Below are positions 14,286 through 16,605 of a stretch of 16,605 nucleotides of DNA, piece after piece. The notes below the pieces were generated by a model, which worked only from the letters and a program-made list of their open reading frames with translations, ran no database searches and was not told the origin of the DNA. This stretch comes from JAFAVN01 sp036378375 (lineage in GTDB: Bacteria > Verrucomicrobiota > Verrucomicrobiia > Chthoniobacterales > JAFAMB01). Position numbers and translations under genes: made by a program. Within the stretch, counting starts at the first letter, position 1. The number at the start of each line of letters is the position of its first letter. The stretch is taken from contig DASUWQ010000056.1 of the NCBI GenBank assembly GCA_036378375.1, positions 1-16,605 of the forward strand, given 5' to 3'.

Positions 14286-14413
14286 TCGTGCTCGTGCTCG
14301 TCCTCGTGCTCGAAGATCTGGTGGTGCAGCCGTTATCGTCACTCTGGGTAAAGCGGCGATCAGCGGCCCTGCTGAACCCATATTTTCGAACACGAGCACG
14401 AGGACGAGGACGA
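14286..14413. repeat. TCGTCC-hexamer inverted-repeat element (copy 2)
   Basis: The arms 14286-14314 and 14385-14413 are inverted copies with 25 of 29 matches, made of TCGTCC and TCGTGC hexamers, ending inward in CGAA and TTCG like the copy at 7438-7569. The 70-bp interior has no gene. It lies in the divergent gap between the small secreted gene and cysI. In the rest of this gap, 14225-14285 and 14414-14480 show nothing I can name. Confidence 0.75.
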
Positions 14414-14502
14414 TGTCTCCGGGAGCGGCTTGAAGGGGTAGGGAGTTAGCTTGGCATGGATCACTCCCGCAGCACCAATTCAGTTTGCGCTAGACTCAAA
14501 AA

Positions 14503-14549
14503 GGCTATATCCCTACGGAGAATAGAGTTTTTCTGAGGGATAGCCTATC
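14503..14549 (+). promoter_or_regulatory. Structured leader of cysI
   Basis: GGCTATATCCCT (14503-14514) can pair with AGGGATAGCC (14536-14545) with a 2-nt bulge, and the 3' arm covers the probable Shine-Dalgarno GAGGGA (14535-14540, 9 nt before ATG). A second palindrome, GATAG-C-CTATC (14539-14549), ends immediately before the start codon. The imperfect inverted repeat CTATATCCC/GGAGAATAG (14505-14525) is another possible protein site. Together these suggest control of cysI translation or transcription, for example by sulfur supply. The regulator is unknown. Confidence 0.4.
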
Positions 14550-16313
14550 ATGTCATCAAAGAACGTCGAGGAAATCAAGGCCGAAAGTCGTGCCCTAAGG
14601 GGCACCATCCAGGAGGGCCTTGCCTCGGACAGCAGCCATTTTTCCGAGGACGAATATCAGCTACTGAAGTTCCACGGGACGTATCAACAGGACGACCGCG
14701 ATCAGCGAGTCGCCCGAAAAGCGCAGAATCAAGACAAAGCCTGGATGTTCATGGTGCGTTCAAAATTGCCGGGCGGAGATTTAACCGCTGCGCAGTATCT
14801 GGAGCATGACAAAATTGCCGGAGAGCTCGGGAACGGCACCCTCCGAATTACGACCCGCCAAGGTTTTCAAACGCACGGCGTCCTAAAGGGCGATCTAAAG
14901 GAATGTATTCGGCGGATCAACGAGTCAGGAGTGACGACTTGGGGCGCCTGTGGTGATGTAGTACGAAACACCATCGCGGCGGCCGCACCGATTGCTGATC
15001 CTGCACATCGTGATGCTCAACGGTTGGCCAAGGAGCTCAGCCAAGCCTTCCTGTCGAGATCGACGGCTTACGCTGACATCTGGCTGAACGACGAGAAGCT
15101 ACCGGTAGGGACGAGCTCCGCCTCGTCCGAAAACTCCGGCTCATCCGAGGCAGCCGCCACGGACGAAGAGCCGCTCTACGGGAAGCAATACCTTCCCCGT
15201 AAGTTCAAGATCGCGATCGCGATTCCTCCGCGGAATGACGTTGACGTTTATACGAACGATCTCGGCTTTATTGCCCGGGTCGAAGCAGGTGAGGTGAAGG
15301 GATACACGGTCGTGGTGGGCGGCGGCTTCGGTATGACCCACGGCAAACAGGACACTTACCCGGTCTTAGCCAAACCTTTAGGTTACGTAGGACGCGATCA
15401 GGTGATTGAGACTGCGGTTGCGGTGGTCACGGTGCAACGTGATTTTGGTAACCGGACAGACCGGAAACGGGCCCGGCTGAAATATCTGATCGACGAAAAA
15501 GGGATTGAGTGGTTCAGACAGGAGGTACAGGCTCGACTGCCTTTCGTGCTCCAGGCTCCAAAGGAGATTCGGTGGGACACGGTTAGCGATATCTTGGGCT
15601 GGCATCAGCAAGGCGACGGAAAACTGTTTTGTGGGCTGTGGATCCAGGAGGGCAGGATTCAGGATGCCGAAGGGGTGCACACTCGGAGCGCCTTTGCTAA
15701 GATTGCGCAAAAGTTCGGGTTTCCAGTCCGATTGACCACCAATTGTAACTTAATTTTTTACAATATCGATCCTGCGCAAAAGCCGGCGGTCGATAAGATA
15801 TTGGTAGAGCACGGCGTTCAACGGCCGGAAGATCTGACTCCAGTCCGCCAGCTAGGGCAAGCTTGTGTCGGACTGCCGACCTGCGGTTTGGCTTTAGCTG
15901 AAAGCGAAAGAGCTTTCCCAGGTGTTCTGGATAAAATCGAAGAGGTTATGGCCGATCTCGGACTCTCGGAAGAACCGATTTTGATCCGCATGACCGGCTG
16001 CCCAAACGGCTGTGCTCGCCCTTACAATGCGGATATTGCGTTCGTCGGCCGAGGACCGGGCAAATACGCGTTCTATGTGGGCGGCTCGCTAACGGGTGAA
16101 CGTTTGGTTGGCCTGCAACAGAAGTCACTTCCCGCCGCGGAAATTCCGAATCGTGTCCGTGAGCTTCTCGAAGAATTCGTTCGCGACCGGTACCAAGGGG
16201 AAACCTTCAGCGATTACTGGGGAAGAACCCATGTCAACGGCCCAAGCCCCAAGCCTGAGCAGTTCCATATCGAAGCGCCGCCTGCAGGTGAGTTGGTTGC
16301 AGCAGGCGAGTAG
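14550..16313 (+). CDS. cysI: Assimilatory sulfite reductase hemoprotein (CysI/Sir family)
   Basis: This 587-aa enzyme reduces sulfite to sulfide by six electrons using coupled siroheme and a 4Fe-4S cluster, in cytoplasmic sulfur assimilation. It has the duplicated nitrite/sulfite reductase layout: a first ferredoxin-like half with LKFHGTYQQDDRD (39-51) and ITTRQGFQTHG (100-110), then the siroheme domain, a second half-repeat, and the four cluster cysteines in CVGLPTC (439, 445) and CPNGC (484, 488). No CysJ flavoprotein gene is in the window, so the electron donor (NADPH through CysJ, or ferredoxin) is open. Residues about 186-205 are a Ser/Ala-rich insert before PLYGKQYLPRKFK that family members normally lack; its first eight residues are encoded by a dispersed 27-bp repeat. 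The start follows a structured leader with GAGGGA. Confidence 0.95.
   Translation: MSSKNVEEIKAESRALRGTIQEGLASDSSHFSEDEYQLLKFHGTYQQDDRDQRVARKAQNQDKAWMFMVRSKLPGGDLTAAQYLEHDKIAGELGNGTLRITTRQGFQTHGVLKGDLKECIRRINESGVTTWGACGDVVRNTIAAAAPIADPAHRDAQRLAKELSQAFLSRSTAYADIWLNDEKLPVGTSSASSENSGSSEAAATDEEPLYGKQYLPRKFKIAIAIPPRNDVDVYTNDLGFIARVEAGEVKGYTVVVGGGFGMTHGKQDTYPVLAKPLGYVGRDQVIETAVAVVTVQRDFGNRTDRKRARLKYLIDEKGIEWFRQEVQARLPFVLQAPKEIRWDTVSDILGWHQQGDGKLFCGLWIQEGRIQDAEGVHTRSAFAKIAQKFGFPVRLTTNCNLIFYNIDPAQKPAVDKILVEHGVQRPEDLTPVRQLGQACVGLPTCGLALAESERAFPGVLDKIEEVMADLGLSEEPILIRMTGCPNGCARPYNADIAFVGRGPGKYAFYVGGSLTGERLVGLQQKSLPAAEIPNRVRELLEEFVRDRYQGETFSDYWGRTHVNGPSPKPEQFHIEAPPAGELVAAGE
15102..15128 (+). repeat. 27-bp palindromic repeat inserted in frame in cysI
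   Basis: The copy reads CCGGTAGGGACGAGCTCC then GCCTCGTCC, and its core GGACGAG...CTCGTCC is a perfect 7-bp stem with a 6-nt loop. It matches the minus-strand repeat at 7592-7618 at 23 of 27 positions. Here it is translated without a stop and contributes VGTSSASS to a low-complexity insert in the sulfite reductase. Confidence 0.7.
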
Positions 16314-16372
16314 GGCGGCGGAGGGGCGACACGGCGATAGGGCGACACGACCAATGCCGCGAAGTGGCTAAA

Positions 16373-16605
16373 CAGAATAGCCCAGGTGCTTTAGCCCTGG
16401 GGTTAGCGCGGTAAGAATGATCGCCCTGCAGGGGCGACCGAGGGCTTATTTGGACTCCGCGTGGCTCACGTGGCCGCTACATGGACGTTCAAAATTCCTG
16501 GATTGACGGGGAATCATGGGCAAACGTGGTCCTCGTTCGGGCGCCCTTTCAGGGCGCGTACACGATACCTACCATATCCAGGGCTAAAGCACCTGGGCTA
16601 TTCTG
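16373..16605. repeat. REP-like element with 28-bp perfect terminal inverted repeats
   Basis: Bases 16373-16400 and 16578-16605 are exact inverted copies (CAGAATAGCCCAGGTGCTTT and eight more bases). The interior holds two further hairpins: TCGCCC/GGGCGA (16421-16437) and GCGCCCT/AGGGCGC with a TTC loop (16541-16557). It lies 59 bp after cysI, and the window ends at its right arm, so its true extent is unknown. Such GGGCTAAAGC-type palindromes are common dispersed repeats in several phyla. It may also serve as the 3' end of the cysI transcript. The stretch 16314-16372 has only GGGCGACACG direct repeats (about 16325 and 16340). Confidence 0.75.

Noticed and set aside
14214..14399. N-terminal extension of the small secreted protein
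   Set aside because: It translates the TCGTCC-type arm as Arg/Ala repeats and would bury a good signal peptide.

Overview
The window looks like a chromosomal segment of a moderately GC-rich soil bacterium, most likely a verrucomicrobium of the Spartobacteria/Chthoniobacterales type. This is inference from gene content, a LysM protein directly coupled to accA, frequent absence of Shine-Dalgarno sequences, and junctions packed with palindromic repeats. No rRNA, tRNA or taxonomic marker is present to prove it.

Left block (1-3902). An incomplete, arginine-rich leftward gene runs off the left edge (start at 597) and is divergent from acpP. After acpP come a hairpin and a 239-bp inverted-repeat element, then an unrecognised 172-aa protein, a membrane-anchored LysM protein with a degenerate L,D-transpeptidase-like C-terminus, and accA, which overlaps it by ATGA. 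acpP and accA belong to fatty-acid synthesis.

Central leftward block (4218-8766). In transcription order this holds a GT81-type glucosyl-3-phosphoglycerate synthase, dapA, dapB (4-bp overlap), folK and panB (8-bp overlap). It combines compatible-solute or polysaccharide-precursor synthesis with lysine/diaminopimelate, folate and pantothenate synthesis.

Right block (9144-13804). A cytoplasmic GH51 alpha-L-arabinofuranosidase is followed by an ABC sugar-binding protein and two permeases with EAA loops. The order suggests import of short arabinosides and their hydrolysis inside the cell. No ATPase gene is present, so a shared one elsewhere is likely. A convergent 130-aa secreted orphan follows, then cysI/sir (sulfite reductase hemoprotein), preceded by a structured leader.

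The most unusual aspect is the density and variety of dispersed repeats. Nearly every junction over 150 bp carries one: paired GGAGGGG-ended elements (1188, 3962), paired TCGTCC-hexamer elements (7438, 14286), a GTGGAC-rich long hairpin (5549), a 28-bp perfect inverted repeat (16373-16605), pyrimidine-rich leader repeats (5487, 8784), and GTGA-type tracts (3919, 8826). One 27-bp palindromic repeat supplies the stop codon of the glycosyltransferase gene and also occurs as an in-frame insertion inside cysI. No transposase, CRISPR array or complete mobile element was seen.
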